Part shown: positions 46,404 through 55,202 of the stretch, in pieces
Layout: the number at the start of each line of letters is the position of its first letter
How positions within the stretch are numbered: position 1 is the first letter of the stretch
NCBI GenBank assembly: GCA_963724825.1
Contig: CAVRWT010000021.1
Span: forward strand, 62,001 to 126,000
Length of the DNA stretch: 64,000 nt
Direction of reading: 5' to 3'
Source of the DNA: JALYNX01 sp963724825
Lineage (GTDB): Bacteria; Actinomycetota; Acidimicrobiia; Spongiisociales; ZC4RG35
Made by a program: the position numbers and the translations under genes
The notes under the pieces: model-generated
What the model was told of the DNA's origin: nothing
What the model saw: the letters and a program-made list of their open reading frames with translations, nothing else
Databases searched by the model: none

Positions 46404-46952
46404 TCATGCAGTCGTTTGGTTCCCCATCAGTTCTGCCAGGAGGCGCCGTCCGCGGAACACCCGCGATTTCACCGTCCCCACCGGGATACCGAGAACCGTT
46501 GCGATGTCCGGCAGGGACATCCCCTCGAGGTCCGACAGCACGACTGCAGCCCTGAAATCTGGCGGTAGCGCCGCAAGTGCCAGTTCGATCTCGGGTCGCA
46601 AGCCGGCGGCATCGATGGCGTCCTCGGCCGCGGCGTCGGGTGGCTCGAGATGGTCGGGCAGGGCCTCGGTGGGCCGCCGCCCCGATCTCCGGATCTGGTC
46701 GTAACAGGTGTTCACCGCGATCCGGTAGATCCAGGTGCCAAGCGCCGAGTCGCCCTTGAACTGGGCCGCCTTCCTGTAGACGGTGAGGAAGGTGTCCTGG
46801 GTGGCGTCGAGGGCGTTTTCCCTGTCACCAAGGATTCGCAGGCAGACGGAGAACACCCGGTCCTCCTGGGCCCGCATGATCGAGTCGAAGGCTTCCCGGT
46901 CGCCTGAGATGACACGTGCCAGCAGGTCGATCTCGGTCCCTGGCGATGTCAC
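46404..46952 (-). CDS. sigM: ECF sigma factor SigM
   Basis: 182 residues: region 2 (DLLARVISGDREAFDSIMRA to TQDTFLTVYRKAAQFKGDS, then IYRIAVNTCYDQIRR) and region 4 (LPPDFRAAVVLSDLEGMSLP, VGTVKSRVFRGRRLL). GTG at 46950-46952 overlaps the pseudokinase stop as GTGA, so this start is firm. Next to its anti-sigma factor and in the mycobacterial sigM position. Confidence 0.9.
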   Translation of the reverse strand: MTSPGTEIDLLARVISGDREAFDSIMRAQEDRVFSVCLRILGDRENALDATQDTFLTVYRKAAQFKGDSALGTWIYRIAVNTCYDQIRRSGRRPTEALPDHLEPPDAAAEDAIDAAGLRPEIELALAALPPDFRAAVVLSDLEGMSLPDIATVLGIPVGTVKSRVFRGRRLLAELMGNQTTA

Positions 46953-48241
46953 CCGAGGAAGCGTACTTCTGCCATTGACGAGTAATAGGTGCCTTCGGAC
47001 TGCTGTGGCAGGTCGATCATCCAGATCAGCCAGTAGCCGTTGGACCGGGCCGGCAGGTCCACCGAAGTGGTCCCCGGTGGCGCCTTGGCCCCGGCGATCC
47101 GCTCCCATTCGGAGAGATCGACATCGGGCTCAGGCGACCAGTAGAGGTCGAAGACCGTTTCGGGGCTGAGATCGATCAGCTCGAGGCGGCGCGGCTCGCC
47201 GTCGATGGCGAAGCGGAGCCCCACGCCGGGCTTGAGAAGAGGAAGGGGGTCTTGGTAGCGCTCGGTTCGCCACGTGGTCGAAGTGGCGCCATCGAACAGA
47301 TTCGGGATCAGGGTGTCACTCTCCCCGCCTTCGCCGAAGGGGTCGAAGGAGGTCGCTTCGACGACCTCAACTGGCGCGGCCGGGGCCAGCGTCGTCGTCG
47401 GGGGAAGCGTGGTTGTGGCGAGGGCGCCGGGGGAGGTCGCGGTGGGCGAAACCGGGACCACAGGAGAGCCGCCGGTGAAGAGAAGCCCGATCGCCACCAG
47501 GGCAACGGCCAGGACCACGAGAATCCCTGCTGCCAGCAGGAGCCTTCGAGAGGTGGAGCGGGGCTCGGGCCGTGGCATTCGGGGAGTTGGGGAGGCGAGG
47601 AGCGCCTTCTCGAGGTCGGCCGAGCTCAGCCGACCCGACTGACCGGATCTGAGAACAGCATCGAGCGTTCGCGGTATCCCATCGATCCTCTCCGACGGAG
47701 GCGGTCCTCCGGGCGCCGAGCCAGTCAGGGCAGTTTCCAGAGCCGCCGACAGGGAGCGCACGTCACCGTTGGCGTCGGTCTTAGGCGGGCGACCGAAGGC
47801 GCCGAGCTTCGCGGCATGGGCGACGGAGTAGTAGATAGCGGACAGATCCAGACCGCCGTGAACCCCGCCGACCTGATGCAGTGCTGCCAGGGCGCCGGCC
47901 AATCCCGCGGCATTGGGCAGGAATTCCTCGAACTCGAAGGTCTGAGCGGCGTCGACCCGATCCTGTGCGGTCGCCCCCCCGGTCCATTCGGATACCGAGT
48001 AGGCGCCGCCGGCTACTACCTCAACCGCGAACACCCGGGCGAGATGGGGGTGGGTCGTCTTGGCGGCGTCGCTCACGCTGGCCACGAACTGGCTGCGCCG
48101 TTCGGTGCTGCTTTCCGGCCCCAACGATCTGACGAGCACCGGGCGTTCCAACGAGGTGTCGGTGGCCAGCCATTCCTCGAGATCGCCGTCCCGCCCGAGA
48201 CGCATTTCGAGGCGGTAGCGGTCTGGTATTGCGGCCGGCAT
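46949..48241 (-). CDS. MviN-type pseudokinase with C-terminal extracellular domain, no MurJ part
   Basis: 430 residues. N-terminal protein-kinase-like domain (YRLEMRLGRDGDLEEWLATD) lacking catalysis: the VAIK lysine is Arg (VLVRSL), HRD is replaced by GVHGGLDL, and DFG is GAFG. A membrane helix (LLLAAGILVVLAVALVAIGL), Pro/Thr linker and a beta-sandwich like discoidin domains (NLFDGATSTTWRTERYQDPL) follow. In M. tuberculosis the same pair of domains is fused to the lipid II flippase MurJ (Rv3910) beside sigM; PknB phosphorylates it and FhaA binds it. Here the flippase half is missing and the gene upstream is an acetyltransferase. Confidence 0.83.
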   Translation of the reverse strand: MPAAIPDRYRLEMRLGRDGDLEEWLATDTSLERPVLVRSLGPESSTERRSQFVASVSDAAKTTHPHLARVFAVEVVAGGAYSVSEWTGGATAQDRVDAAQTFEFEEFLPNAAGLAGALAALHQVGGVHGGLDLSAIYYSVAHAAKLGAFGRPPKTDANGDVRSLSAALETALTGSAPGGPPPSERIDGIPRTLDAVLRSGQSGRLSSADLEKALLASPTPRMPRPEPRSTSRRLLLAAGILVVLAVALVAIGLLFTGGSPVVPVSPTATSPGALATTTLPPTTTLAPAAPVEVVEATSFDPFGEGGESDTLIPNLFDGATSTTWRTERYQDPLPLLKPGVGLRFAIDGEPRRLELIDLSPETVFDLYWSPEPDVDLSEWERIAGAKAPPGTTSVDLPARSNGYWLIWMIDLPQQSEGTYYSSMAEVRFLG

Positions 48242-48267
48242 CTACTCAGTCCAGCATCGGTGGGAGG

Positions 48268-48969
48268 TCAATGGCTGAATCTGAGAACCTGGAGGGCGGT
48301 TCCGGTGTGGGCAAACCCTTCACGGGAGTACATGTCGCTAGCTCGCTTGTTCTCAGGTCGAACGTTCAACACCATCGTTCGGGCGCCCTTGCTCAGGGCC
48401 CACAGCATCGACGCCCGGAGCAATGCGGTGCCCAGACCGTGCCCCGCCCGCTCGGGGAGCACGGCCACCCGCTGCAGGAACGAGGACGTCAGTTGGCTTC
48501 CGACGATCGCGTAGCCGACGACTCCATCCGCCTCCTCGATCTGGAGCACCGCGGACCGTGGTGTCGCCCGCACCGCTTCCGCGAGACCGGCGGTGCTCAT
48601 CCTCCAGAACTCGGTGAACGCAGCGCGATCGACTCTGGCCAGGGACGGCCAGTCGGGCCGGTCGGTGGTCTGCACCGGGTATGACGGTTCGGTTAAGTTG
48701 CCGGCCAGATAACGCTCCATCACGGAGAGCGAGGTGTGCTCCTCGTACCCGGCGCGGGCCCAGATGCGGGTGGCAACCGGGTACAGGGCTGGTGAGAAGA
48801 TGTCACGGATGTTCAGCGATTCCAGGCTTCGAGAGGCTTCGGCGAGGAACTCGTGCGACCCACGGATCAGTCTCATCGCCACGTCGGGGCCGTCATCGTT
48901 CCACGGACGAGCGATTGCCCGAGCCCATCCCCGTCGAACTGTCACGGGATCAGGCCACAAGCCCTCCAT
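48268..48969 (-). CDS. GNAT acetyltransferase
   Basis: 233 residues. C-terminal GNAT core: VVGYAIVGSQLTSSFLQRVAV, acetyl-CoA loop PERAGHGLGTALLRA, and VLNVRPENKRASDMYSREGF. The N-terminal half looks like a degenerate second GNAT domain (SLESLNIRDIFSPALYPVAT). ATG 48969 is used; the frame remains open further upstream only because it runs antisense to the deacetylase gene. Divergent from the deacetylase with 36 bases between the starts. Substrate unknown. Confidence 0.82.
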   Translation of the reverse strand: MEGLWPDPVTVRRGWARAIARPWNDDGPDVAMRLIRGSHEFLAEASRSLESLNIRDIFSPALYPVATRIWARAGYEEHTSLSVMERYLAGNLTEPSYPVQTTDRPDWPSLARVDRAAFTEFWRMSTAGLAEAVRATPRSAVLQIEEADGVVGYAIVGSQLTSSFLQRVAVLPERAGHGLGTALLRASMLWALSKGARTMVLNVRPENKRASDMYSREGFAHTGTALQVLRFSH

Positions 48970-49005
48970 ATGGAGACGGTTTGGCACGTGTGAGAGGGTA
49001 CGGGC

Positions 49006-49923
49006 ATGAAGGTCGTAGTCGCATCCCACCCATCGTCGCTGATGCACAAAACCACCGAGCATCATCCGGAGCGACCGGCCCGGGTGAGAGCGGTTGACGA
49101 GGGAATCACCCACAGCGAACTGGAGGTGATCGAAGTCGAGTCCCCCGAGGCTCGACGCAGCGAGTTGGCGCTGGTCCACGACCCCACCTACATCGAGATG
49201 ATCGAGGCCTTCTGTCGGATGGGCGGTGGGTTCCTCGACAGTGACACCTTCGCCTCCGAGGAGAGTTGGGTGGCCGCTCTCACCGCGGCGGGAGGGGTCA
49301 CTGCGGCCATCGAGGAGCTCGAAGGGCGAACCGATGCCACCGCGTTTGTCATCGCTCGCCCCCCGGGCCATCACGCGTTGCGCAGCACCGCGATGGGGTT
49401 TTGCCTCTTCAACAACGTCGCTGTCGGAGCTGCCATCCTCCGGGCGCAGGGCAGTCGGGTGGCGATCCTGGACTGGGACGTCCATCACGGCAACGGGACC
49501 CAGGAGATGGTGATGGCTGACCCCGGGATCCTCTATGTGTCCATCCACCAGGATCCCTTCTACCCCTTCCAGGGCGACATCATCGACATCGAGCGCGAGG
49601 CCAAGGGGACCACGGTCAACCTGCCGATGCCGGCCTGGACCGCCGGGGACCTCTATCGAAGGGCATGGGGGGAGATCGTCGTCCCCGTTGTCCAGGCATT
49701 CGAGGCGGACTGGGTGCTGGTCAGCGCCGGATACGACGCCCATGTCGACGACCACATGGCCGAACTCCGCCTGGTGGCCGATGACTACGGGTGGATGGCC
49801 GGCGAGTTGTCCTCGATTCATCCCGCCCATCGCACGGTCTTCGCCCTCGAGGGCGGCTACGACCTCGACGCGCTGCGTGACTCCACCGCGGCCACCCTGC
49901 GCGGGATGTCCGGCGCAGGGTGA
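49006..49923 (+). CDS. Histone deacetylase-family (class II) deacetylase
   Basis: 305 residues of the arginase/deacetylase fold. Active site: RPPGHHAL (His pair), zinc ligands in ILDWDVHHGNGTQ and SAGYDAHVDD, and Tyr in EGGYDLDAL. In bacteria such enzymes act on acetyl-polyamines, acetoin-type substrates or acetyl-lysine. The opening SHPSSLMHKTTEHHPERPAR is typical of bacterial class II members. ATG 49006, intact. Confidence 0.93.
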   Translation: MKVVVASHPSSLMHKTTEHHPERPARVRAVDEGITHSELEVIEVESPEARRSELALVHDPTYIEMIEAFCRMGGGFLDSDTFASEESWVAALTAAGGVTAAIEELEGRTDATAFVIARPPGHHALRSTAMGFCLFNNVAVGAAILRAQGSRVAILDWDVHHGNGTQEMVMADPGILYVSIHQDPFYPFQGDIIDIEREAKGTTVNLPMPAWTAGDLYRRAWGEIVVPVVQAFEADWVLVSAGYDAHVDDHMAELRLVADDYGWMAGELSSIHPAHRTVFALEGGYDLDALRDSTAATLRGMSGAG

Positions 49924-50079
49924 GTTCGGAGACCCGCTGCCATCGCCGCAGCCCGCGGGCAAAGTCCTCGATCCCATCTTCGAGGCCGTGTCGAGGCACT
50001 GGCCGCTCTGACCAAAGTCATTCAATTACCGGCGCCGGCGGCCGATATAGAGCGTCTGGGATGACTCTTGGGAAGGGAC

Positions 50080-51160
50080 ATGGAAAACAAGATCGATGAA
50101 TTGCTGCGTCAGGCCGGTTCGCAACAGGCCACTGACATCCATCTGAAGGTCGGATCCGCTCCGGTCGCTCGCATCAACGGTGAGATCCGCAGACTCCAAG
50201 GCTTTGACGTATTGAGCCCTGAGGACACTCAGGCCTTCGCCGACACACTGTTCACACCGCGGGCTGAGGCCGACTTCAAGAACCTCGGGTTTGCCGATTT
50301 CGCGTACGGTCGGCCGGATCTGGGTCGGTTCCGGGTCTCGGCGTTCCGACAGCGCGGCTCGGTGTCGCTCGTCCTCCGCAAGGTCGTTCGGGAGTCGAAG
50401 ACGTTTGCCGAGCTCGGGCTCCCCAACATGATCGAGAAGTTCGCCGCCGAGAAATCAGGGTCTTCTGCTTGTCACCGGGCCTTCCGGCTCGGGCAAGACA
50501 TCGACGATGTCGGCCATCATCGACTGGATCAATTCCAACCGCGGAGTCTCGATTCTGACCATCGAGGACCCGATCGAGGTACTTCACAGCGACAAGCGAA
50601 GTGTCGTGGTCCAGCGTGAGGTGGGAGTCGACACCGCCGACTACGCCCAGGCGATCCGGAGTGCGATGCGGCACGACACCGATGTGATCATCGTGTCCGA
50701 GATCGAGGATCTGGAGACCGCCCGGGCCGCGATCGCGGCTTCGGAGACAGGTCACCTGGTGATCTCCTCGATGCGCACCACCGATCCCGCCGACACGATC
50801 AATCGCATCATCTCCCTATTCCCGGAGACCGAGCAGGGGATCACCCGAGCCCAGCTGGCCACACAGATGCTCGGGATCATCAGCCAGCGGCTCCTCGAAG
50901 GCCAGGAAGGCACCTCCGTGCTGTCCTATGAGATCGTGAACTGCAACGAGCGGGTCCAGGAATGGATCATCGGGGCCAAGGACGCCGGTGTCCTGATCGA
51001 CATCATGAAGGAGAGCGAGTTCTTCGGCATGCAGACCTTCGACCAGTCGATGTTGAAACTGGTGGTCAATCGGGTGATCGAGCTCCCGACCGCCTTGCCC
51101 CACTCCCGTAATGTCCACGAGCTTCGGGCCAAGGCGATGGCCGCCGGGATCGCTATCTAG
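50080..51160 (+). CDS. pilT: PilT/GspE-type ATPase, divergent and orphan, one frameshift
   Basis: Secretion/retraction ATPase of about 360 residues. The N-terminal domain (TDIHLKVGSAPVARINGEIR) is in frame 1 and, after one extra G near 50460, Walker A GPSGSGKTSTMS and the rest follow in frame 2. The Asp box is kept (TIEDPIEVLH), but Walker B reads VSEIED instead of GEMRD and the His box is SMRTTD, without His. The C-terminal part has GMQTFDQ as in PilT but not AIRNLIRE. ATG 50080 has GGGAAGGG upstream. No other pilus genes are near. Confidence 0.82.
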
Positions 51161-51161
51161 T

Positions 51162-51183
51162 CTCAGGTCTCAGGTACTCAGGT
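51162..51183 (+). repeat. Triple CTCAGGT repeat
   Basis: CTCAGGT occurs at 51162-51168, 51169-51175 and 51177-51183, directly after the pilT-like stop and about 45 bases before pcnA. The same heptamer is part of the inverted ends of the element at 28410-28537. Confidence 0.5.
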
Positions 51184-51228
51184 CCCAAGCCAGAACCCCG
51201 CGGAGTTCCAGGCCTTTAACCTCAGCAG

Positions 51229-52647
51229 GTGATTCCGAAGCGGCTCGAATTCCTCGTTTCCCCGGAGCTTCCGCCCGCCCAGCTGGCTCCGCGTTTCAAC
51301 GATGCCGGCCATCAGCTGTTTCTGGTGGGGGGCTCGGTTCGTGACGCCTTTCTCGAGCGCCCGGTCGAGGACTACGACTTTGCCACCGATGCCCGCCCCG
51401 AGCAGATAGCCGGGCTTCTCGAGGGATGGGCGGACGCCATCTACACGGTGGGGGCCGCCTTCGGGACTGTCGCCGCAATCAAGGATGGGCACACCGTGGA
51501 GGTCACCACCTTTCGCGATGAGATCTATCGCGACGACTCACGCAAGCCCCGGGTCACCTTCTCGGACCGTATCGAGGACGATCTCGCCCGACGCGACTTC
51601 ACGGTCAACTCCATCGCCCTTCCTTTGATGGCCATGGAGCCGGTGGATCCCTATGGCGGCCTGGCCGATCTGGCGGCGGGGCGGCTGCGGACTCCGGTGG
51701 ATCCCACGGTTTCGTTCTCGGACGACCCGCTGCGCATGTTGCGGCTGTTTCGGTTCCAGGCCAGCCTCGGGTTCGAGCCCGACCCCGGAGCGTTGGCCGC
51801 AGTGGGTTCGATGGCGGATCGGCTGGAGATCGTCTCGGCGGAGCGGATCAGGGACGAGCTCTCCAAGCTGTTGATCGCTCCCGCCCCCGGGTTTGCCCTG
51901 CATGGCGTCGTCAGCTCAGGCCTGGCCGCCCACTTCCTCCCCGAGCTGCCGGCATTGGCCATGGAACAAGACCCCCACCATCGCCACAAGGACGTGCTTG
52001 CCCACACATTCGCGGTCGTGGACAAGGCGTCCCCTGATCTGATCCTGCGGCTGGCCGCACTGTTCCACGACATCGGGAAGCCGGATACCCGCCAGTTCGG
52101 GCCGGATGGGGTGTCGTTTCACCACCACGAGGTGGTTGGAGCGCGGATGACCCGTCGCCGACTCGGGGCGCTGCGTTATCCGAAGGAGGTCATCGACGAC
52201 GTCTCGCAGTTGGTGTTCCTCCACCTTCGACCCCACACCCTCAAGATGGGGTGGACCGACTCGGCGGTACGCCGCTACGTGCGGGATGCGGGTCATTTGC
52301 TCGACTACCTGAACGAGCTGGTCCGCTGCGACGTCACCACGGCCAACCCGAGAAGGGAGAAGGAGATCACCAACCGGATCGGCGAGTTGGAGACCCGGAT
52401 CGAAGTTCTTTCCGAGCAGGAGGAGCTTGCTGCTCTTCGGGCTCCTATCGACGGCCACCAGGTGATGGAGTACCTCGCGATTCCGCCGGGCAGGATGGTT
52501 GGTGACATCATGGACTTGCTGCTCGAACGCCGCATCGATGACGGCCCGTACTCGGAAGAGGCGGCCTACGGGTTGGTGCGGGAATGGGCCCTGGAGCGCG
52601 GCATTGCCGACCCCGGGCCGCCGCCGTTGTCAGAGGAAGAGGAATGA
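51229..52647 (+). CDS. pcnA: CCA tRNA nucleotidyltransferase / poly(A) polymerase family
   Basis: 472 residues. Class II nucleotidyltransferase core: FLVGGSVRDAFLERPVEDYD with the catalytic DYD, RRDFTVNSIAL, DDPLRMLRLFRFQA, plus an HD domain (LAALFHDIGKPDT, SFHHHEVVGARM) as in actinobacterial PcnA. Since CCA is not encoded in the tRNA genes seen here, a CCA-adding enzyme is required, which fits. GTG 51229 start; the stop overlaps the argG ATG. Confidence 0.92.
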   Translation: MIPKRLEFLVSPELPPAQLAPRFNDAGHQLFLVGGSVRDAFLERPVEDYDFATDARPEQIAGLLEGWADAIYTVGAAFGTVAAIKDGHTVEVTTFRDEIYRDDSRKPRVTFSDRIEDDLARRDFTVNSIALPLMAMEPVDPYGGLADLAAGRLRTPVDPTVSFSDDPLRMLRLFRFQASLGFEPDPGALAAVGSMADRLEIVSAERIRDELSKLLIAPAPGFALHGVVSSGLAAHFLPELPALAMEQDPHHRHKDVLAHTFAVVDKASPDLILRLAALFHDIGKPDTRQFGPDGVSFHHHEVVGARMTRRRLGALRYPKEVIDDVSQLVFLHLRPHTLKMGWTDSAVRRYVRDAGHLLDYLNELVRCDVTTANPRREKEITNRIGELETRIEVLSEQEELAALRAPIDGHQVMEYLAIPPGRMVGDIMDLLLERRIDDGPYSEEAAYGLVREWALERGIADPGPPPLSEEEE

Positions 52648-53834
52648 AGGTCGTACTCGCATACTCGGGAGGTCTCGACACCTCGGTGATCCTGGCCTGG
52701 TTGCGCGAGGAGCACGGTGCTGAAGTCGTGACCTACACCGCCGACGTGGGCCAGGGCGCGGAGGTGGGCGAGGCCAAGGTGAAGGCCCTGGACACCGGTG
52801 CCTCGGAGGCAGTGGTCGAAGATCTGCGCGACCGCTTCGTGACCGGTGCCGTCTTTCCGGCCCTGCGGGCGTCTGCCGTCTACGAAGGCCACTACCTGAT
52901 GGGCACTTCCCTGGCCCGCCCCATCATCAGCGAGGGCCTGGTCCGTTGCGCCCGCGAGTTCGGGGCCGACACCATTTCGCACGGAGCCACCGGCAAGGGA
53001 AACGACCAGGTTCGGTTCGAGCTCTCGATTGCTGCTCTCGCCCCGGACCTCAAGGTCATCGCACCGTGGCGGGAATGGGCGCTGAAGGGCCGGTCCGACC
53101 TGATGGATTACGCACGCGAGCGGGGGATCGCGGTGCCGGTGACCAAGGAGGCCCCCTACTCGACGGATGCCAACCTGCTCCACGTCTCGTATGAGGGGGG
53201 TGTCCTCGAGGATCCGTGGACCGCACCGCCCGAGAAGATGTTCCGGCTCACCACCGATCCCGCCGATGCCCCCGATGAGGCCGAGGAAGTGGTCGTCGGG
53301 TTCGAGGCCGGCAACCCGGTGTCGATCAACGCCGAGTCTCTCGGGCCGGTGGAGCTGCTGGAGAGGGCCAACGAAATCGCCGGCCGCAATGCAGTGGGAA
53401 GGATCGACATCGTCGAGAACCGGTTCGTCGGCATGAAGAGCCGTGGGGTGTACGAGACGCCCGGGGGAACTCTCCTTCACCTCGCACACCGCGCAGTGGA
53501 GTCGATCACGCTCGACCGCGAGCTGATGCATCTCCGGGATCAGCTGGTGCCCAGATACGCAGACATGGTCTACAACGGGTTCTGGTTCAGCCCGGAACGG
53601 GTCGGGCTCCAGGGCTTCATGGACGAGATCCAAAGGCCGGTCACCGGTGAGGCTCGGATCGTCCTCTACAAGGGCTCGGCCACAGTGAACGGGAGAAGGG
53701 CGCCCAAGAGCCTGTACGACGAGGGCTCGGCGACATTCGAAGCCGACGACGTCTACCGCCAGGCCGACGCCGAGGGCTTCATCAATCTCAACGCACTCAG
53801 GATTCGGGGTTACGGCGACGGGAGCCCGGGATGA
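52644..53834 (+). CDS. argG: Argininosuccinate synthase
   Basis: Joins citrulline and aspartate with ATP in arginine synthesis. 396 residues: ATP motif VVLAYSGGLDTSVILAWL, GTSLARPIISEGLV, SHGATGKGNDQVRFEL and LMDYARERGIAVPVT. ATG 52644 overlaps the pcnA stop as ATGA, and the stop overlaps argH. argCJBDFR are not nearby. Confidence 0.97.
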   Translation: MKVVLAYSGGLDTSVILAWLREEHGAEVVTYTADVGQGAEVGEAKVKALDTGASEAVVEDLRDRFVTGAVFPALRASAVYEGHYLMGTSLARPIISEGLVRCAREFGADTISHGATGKGNDQVRFELSIAALAPDLKVIAPWREWALKGRSDLMDYARERGIAVPVTKEAPYSTDANLLHVSYEGGVLEDPWTAPPEKMFRLTTDPADAPDEAEEVVVGFEAGNPVSINAESLGPVELLERANEIAGRNAVGRIDIVENRFVGMKSRGVYETPGGTLLHLAHRAVESITLDRELMHLRDQLVPRYADMVYNGFWFSPERVGLQGFMDEIQRPVTGEARIVLYKGSATVNGRRAPKSLYDEGSATFEADDVYRQADAEGFINLNALRIRGYGDGSPG

Positions 53835-55196
53835 CACTCTGGGAAGGGCGTTTCGAGAGCGCTCCCGGGACTGTGCTCTGGGATTACACCGCCGACCCCA
53901 GCGACCGCCGGCTGCTGCTCGATGATCTGGATGGATCGATTGCACATGTCACCATGCTCGGCGCCAAAGGGGTCATACCGGCCGAGGACTCCCAGGTGAT
54001 CGTGGACGGTTTGGAGAAGATCCGGGCCGAAGCGGAGGCAAGGCCAATTCGCCTTCTCCGAAGCCGACGAGGACGTGCACAGCGCGGTCGAGCGTCGACT
54101 GGGCGAGGTGATCGGACCGGTGGCCGGGAAGCTGCACACGGCCCGGTCCCGCAACGACCAGATTGCGCTCGATCTCCGGCTCTATCTCCGGCGATCGGCC
54201 ACGGAGCGGATTGGGCAGCTCGAAGGGTTCGCATTGCGACTCTGCGACCTCGCTGAGTCCACCGCCGCGGTCCCGGTTCCCTCCTACACCCATCTCCAAC
54301 AGGCACAGCCGAGCACCTTGGGTCACCATCTGCTCGCCTACGCCTGGATGGCTTTGAGAAGCGTCGATCGCTTTGCCGGGAGCCGGGCAAGGCTCGACGT
54401 CTCGCCCCTCGGCGCGGGGGCATCCTCAGGAACGTCGTTGGGAATCGATCCGGAGCAAAGCGCCAGCCTGCTCGGGTTTGGCCATGTCTTCGATAATTCT
54501 CTCGATGCGGTTGGCTCCAGAGACCACGTGGCGGAATACGTATTCTGCTGTGCCCAAGCCATGGTCGACCTCTCCCGCCTCGCCGAGGAGATCGTGTTGT
54601 GGACCTCGACCGAGTTCGGGTGGGCCCGGCTCGACGACTCGGTGAGCACCGGGTCATCCGCCCTTCCCCACAAGCGAAATCCGGACATAGCCGAGCTGGT
54701 TCGGGGCCGCTCTGCCCGGGTCGCCGGCGATCTGGCGGCGGTGATCGCCCTGCAGAAAGGGCTACCCCTCGCCTACAACCGTGATCTCCAGGAGGACAAG
54801 AGGCTGGTTTTCGACGCAGACGACGTCCTCGCCTCGTCTCTGTTGGCGATGACCGAGATGCTCGGCCAGATCGAATTCGATCCTCCGATGCCTGAGGGGG
54901 TGACGGCCAGCCTCGACCTCGCCGAGACCCTGGTTCGGCGCGGCGTCCCATTCCGTGAGGCGCACAAGACGGTGGGGAGGCTGATCATCACGCTCGAGGC
55001 CGGCGGGCGGAGCTTGACCGACGCCACCTTCGATGACCTGAAGGCGGCTCATGACAGCTTCGAGGAGGTGGACCTGGCGGTGGTCGATGTTGAGAGGTCG
55101 GTGACCGGCGAGCGGTCTCCTGGTTCGGGAACCGCGGCCTCCGTTCATCGGCAGGTCGCGGCGATTCGCTCCAGGATCGGCGCGGACGCCGGCTGA
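53831..55196 (+). CDS. argH: Argininosuccinate lyase, one frameshift
   Basis: Releases arginine and fumarate. The start (LWEGRFESAPGTVLWDYTAD) is in one frame; near 54040 one extra base moves the rest into the frame with QFAFSEADEDVHSAVERRLG, HTARSRNDQIALDLRLYLRR and the fumarase-superfamily signature STGSSALPHKRNPDIAEL. Length about 455 residues is normal. Overlaps argG by 4 bases. Confidence 0.94.
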
Positions 55197-55202
55197 CCCG
55201 CC

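Noticed and set aside
48970..50025. Upstream extension of the acetyltransferase frame to 585 aa
   Set aside because: This part is antisense to the well-supported deacetylase gene and shows no domain; the ATG at 48969 gives a normal GNAT length.
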